Source: Thermobifida alba
GTDB lineage: Bacteria; Actinomycetota; Actinomycetes; Streptosporangiales; Streptosporangiaceae
NCBI RefSeq assembly: GCF_023208015.1
Contig: NZ_CP051627.1
Span: forward strand, 4,074,422 to 4,138,421
Length of the DNA stretch: 64,000 bases
Direction: 5' to 3'
Shown piece after piece: positions 61,820 to 64,000 of the stretch. The notes beneath the pieces were generated by a model that saw only the letters and a program-made list of their open reading frames with translations, was not told the DNA's origin and searched no databases. Position 1 is the first letter of the stretch. Each line of letters begins with the position of its first letter. The translations under genes were made by a program, and so were the position numbers.

Positions 61820-63382
61820 TCAGCGGGCGTCCGCGCGGATCAGGTCGGCGGCGCGTTCCCCGACAGCGAGCACGGTGACCATCGGGTTGGTGGTGGGCAG
61901 GGTCGGGAACACCGAGGCGTCGGCGATGCGCAGCCTGGACAGGCCGCGGACCCGCAGGGCCGGGTCGACGACGGCCATGGGGTCGTCGGCGGCTCCCATA
62001 CGGCAGGTGCCCGCGGGGTGGTAGACGGTGTGCGCGGCGCGGCGGCCGTACTCGCTCAGCGCCTCGTCGGTGGTGATGTCCGGTCCCGGAGCGACCTCGC
62101 GCTTGAGCCAGGACCGGAACGGTTCGGTCCGCGCGATCTCGCGGGCGATCTTGAGCCCGTCCACGATGGTGGTGGCGTCGTAGTCGTCCGGGTCGGTGAA
62201 GTAGCGGAAGTCCAACGCGGGTTTGACCGAGGGGTCCGCGCTGGTCAGCCAGAGTTTGCCGCGGGACCGGGAGCGGGGGATGTTGGGCGTCATGCAGATC
62301 GCGTGCTCGGGGCGCGGGTAGCCGAGTCGCTCGATGTTGTCGGCGAAGGGGATCTGGTAGATGTGGAACATCAGGTCCGGACGCGGGTCGCTGGTGTCGC
62401 GCCTGATGAACAGGGCCGCGTCGGAGTCCATGACCGTGTTGTGCGGCAGTTCGTCGGTCTCCCACATGATGATCGACTCCGGGTGGTCGAGCAGGTTCTC
62501 GCCGACGCCGGGAAGGTCGTGGCGCACCGTGATCCCCACGTCGGTCAGGTCCCCGGCGGGGCCCACCCCCGACAGCAGGAGGAGTCGGGGCGTGTCGATG
62601 GCGCCGGCGCACAGGATGACCTCCCGCTCGGCGCGGACGGTCACCGGACCGCCCGACGGCGGGTGGACGCGCACCCCGGTGGCGCGGTCGCCGTCGAACA
62701 GGATCTGGTCGGCCCAGGTCTCCACCATCAGGGTGAGGTTGGCGCGTCGTCCGATGATCGGATGGAGGTAGGCGACCGACGCCGAGGAGCGGTAGCCGGT
62801 GTACGGGTCGTAGGCGATGGACAGGAAGCCGACGCCGTCGTGGAAGCCGCCTCCGTCGTGGAAGCCGCCTCCGTGGGAGAGGGCGGCGTTGAAGTCCTCG
62901 ATGACGGGGACGCCGGTGGCCGCGGACGCGGCGGTGATCCAGTCCCGGACGACGGAGTTGCGGTCCTTCTCGGCCACCGGGACGATGTTGCACTTGATCC
63001 GGTCGGCGTAGGACTGGACGGTGGCGTTGTCCCAGCCGGCGGCTCCGGCGGCCACCCAGTCGTCGAGGTCCTCGGGGAACGGGCGGAAGCTGATCAGGGT
63101 GTTGTGCGAGGAGCAGCCGCCCAGGACGCGGGCCCGCGAGTGGCGGATGAAGGAGTTGCCGCGCGGCTGCTCCACGGTCGGGTAGTCGTAGTCGAGGTCG
63201 CTGCCGAGCAGGCTGAGCCAGTCACGCAGTTTCAGGACCCGCTCCAGTCCCACGTCGGACGGTCCGCCCTCGATGACGCACACGGTGGTGTCGGGGTCCT
63301 CGGTGAGCCGGTCCGCGATCACCGATCCCGCGGTGCCGCCGCCGACGACGACGTAGTCGAACGTGGATTCGGATGCTGCCAC
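61820..63382 (-). CDS. betA: GMC-family choline/alcohol dehydrogenase (BetA-like)
   Basis: 520 residues. FAD-binding VVVGGGTAGSVIADRL, GMC signature RARVLGGCSSHNTLI, GAIDTPRLLLLSGVGP, and the C-terminal His in HPAGTCRMG plus TNPMVTVLA. Placed between an aldehyde dehydrogenase and a betaine ABC transporter, it most likely oxidises choline to betaine aldehyde. GTG 63382 has GAGGAGAG four bases upstream. It contains a GGGFHDGGGFHDG internal repeat encoded by a tandem 18-base unit (about 62837-62876). Confidence 0.87.
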   Translation of the reverse strand: MAASESTFDYVVVGGGTAGSVIADRLTEDPDTTVCVIEGGPSDVGLERVLKLRDWLSLLGSDLDYDYPTVEQPRGNSFIRHSRARVLGGCSSHNTLISFRPFPEDLDDWVAAGAAGWDNATVQSYADRIKCNIVPVAEKDRNSVVRDWITAASAATGVPVIEDFNAALSHGGGFHDGGGFHDGVGFLSIAYDPYTGYRSSASVAYLHPIIGRRANLTLMVETWADQILFDGDRATGVRVHPPSGGPVTVRAEREVILCAGAIDTPRLLLLSGVGPAGDLTDVGITVRHDLPGVGENLLDHPESIIMWETDELPHNTVMDSDAALFIRRDTSDPRPDLMFHIYQIPFADNIERLGYPRPEHAICMTPNIPRSRSRGKLWLTSADPSVKPALDFRYFTDPDDYDATTIVDGLKIAREIARTEPFRSWLKREVAPGPDITTDEALSEYGRRAAHTVYHPAGTCRMGAADDPMAVVDPALRVRGLSRLRIADASVFPTLPTTNPMVTVLAVGERAADLIRADAR

Positions 63383-63448
63383 AGGTCTCTCCTCGCTTCT
63401 CGTCACTCGGGGGATGTCCGTTGCGGTCCGGGCTGCGGTCCGCCGGGG

Positions 63449-64000
63449 TCAGGAACCGAACCAGCGCTGCGGGCGGGGGTCGAGGTTGCGGTAGAGGTGC
63501 TTGGCCTCCCGGTACTCGTCCAGTCCGGCGGGGCCGAGTTCCCGTCCGATCCCGGAACGGCCGAACCCGCCCCATTCGGCGCCGGGGATGTAGGGGCCGA
63601 AGTCGTTGATCCACACTGTTCCGTGCCGCAGTGCCGCGGCGACGCGTTCACCGCGCGCGACGTCGGAGGTCCACACCCCGCCGCTCAGCCCGTACCGGGT
63701 GTCGTTGCCCAGCTCGATCGCCTCGGCCTCGGTGCGGAACCGTTCGACGGTGGCGACCGGTCCGAAGACCTCCTCCTGCACGATGGACATGCCGCGGTGG
63801 CAGTCGACGAACAGGGTGGGCCGGTAGAAGTAGCCCCGGGCCAGTTCGGGGTCGTCGGGGCGGTGTCCTCCGGCGATGATCCGGGCGCCCTCCTCGGTTC
63901 CGCGGGCGACGGCCGCCTCGACCTTCGCGCGGTGCTCGGCGGAGACGAGCGGGCCGCACTCCGTCCCCGCGGCCAGGGGGTGTCCGAGGGTGATGGCCTC
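63449..64000 (-). CDS. Aldehyde dehydrogenase, C-terminal part (probable betaine aldehyde dehydrogenase)
   Basis: 184 residues of the C-terminal third; the gene begins beyond the window. It shows TECGPLVSAEHR, the conserved EEVFGPVATVERF, GLSGGVWTSD and WINDFGPYIPGAEWGGFGRSGIGRELG. The catalytic Cys lies just outside. It lies 66 bases upstream of the GMC gene in the same direction, consistent with two-step conversion of choline to glycine betaine. Confidence 0.88.
   Translation of the reverse strand, partial: EAITLGHPLAAGTECGPLVSAEHRAKVEAAVARGTEEGARIIAGGHRPDDPELARGYFYRPTLFVDCHRGMSIVQEEVFGPVATVERFRTEAEAIELGNDTRYGLSGGVWTSDVARGERVAAALRHGTVWINDFGPYIPGAEWGGFGRSGIGRELGPAGLDEYREAKHLYRNLDPRPQRWFGS

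Noticed and set aside
58968-62024. 1018-residue plus-strand ORF across the betaine operon
   Set aside because: Low-complexity antisense translation without domains; all recognised motifs are on the minus strand.
1-64000. CRISPR arrays, tRNA, rRNA, insertion sequences or phage genes
   Set aside because: No regularly spaced direct repeats, cloverleaf sequences, transposase or integrase motifs were seen; the holin-like gene is a YqjE-type membrane protein, not prophage.

Overview
The window is about 64 kb of high-GC actinobacterial chromosome. GTG, TTG and ATG starts are all used. ATGA/GTGA stop-start overlaps are common, and many transcription units end in long GC hairpins. WhiB-like and BldG-like developmental regulators, a chaplin-type surface protein, an actinobacterial Flp/Tad pilus locus and a family 1 pectate lyase together suggest a filamentous, plant-polymer-degrading actinomycete. 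I suspect Nocardiopsaceae (Thermobifida/Nocardiopsis-like), but that is inference. I saw no rRNA, tRNA, CRISPR array, insertion sequence or prophage.

Region 1 (1-12.8 kb) is a conserved block whose gene set matches the Mycobacterium tuberculosis Rv3671c-Rv3683 neighbourhood: metallophosphoesterase (partial), YqeY-like protein, class A PBP with PASTA, WblA/WhiB4, two ArsA-type ATPases, DUF4177, RidA, Nudix, MBL-fold hydrolase, Crp, endonuclease III, CoA-type Nudix and a MarP-like membrane serine protease. Region 2 (12.8-24.7 kb) has a BldG-type antagonist with its partner kinase, an MrfA/YprA-type helicase, the Tad pilus genes (ssd, tadA, tadB, tadC, DUF4244 pilin, TadE, TadF-like), a Fic-like protein, a holin-like membrane protein and an EphE-like hydrolase.

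Region 3 (24.7-41.5 kb) is mostly housekeeping: DUF309, a proton-pumping pyrophosphatase, a 30-residue membrane microprotein coupled to sixA, serB, tandem DUF1707 paralogues, an orphan ABC ATPase, a TauE/SafE exporter, an HD phosphohydrolase, a CoA-disulfide-reductase-like flavoprotein, TetR, adenosine deaminase, a CapA-like lipoprotein and a Fur-family regulator. Region 4 (41.5-51.9 kb) is more accessory: a three-repeat chaplin with a sortase signal, a membrane endonuclease/exonuclease/phosphatase-fold protein, SURF1, DoxX, methyltransferases, and the pectate lyase with a clear promoter/operator region.

Region 5 (52-57.7 kb) holds purQ and purL with an unrelated exported protein between them and no purS beside them. 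It also has a Vms1/Rv2629/Balon-related eRF1-like protein behind a 38-bp perfect palindrome. Region 6 (57.7-64 kb) is a minus-strand choline/glycine-betaine operon: aldehyde dehydrogenase (partial), GMC choline dehydrogenase, ABC ATPase, double permease and binding lipoprotein. The ATPase gene carries an in-frame TAG where this family has a Tyr codon.

Most long overlapping ORFs are shadows caused by GC bias and are omitted. Start codons were picked from Shine-Dalgarno spacing and family N-termini, so several could be off by some codons.
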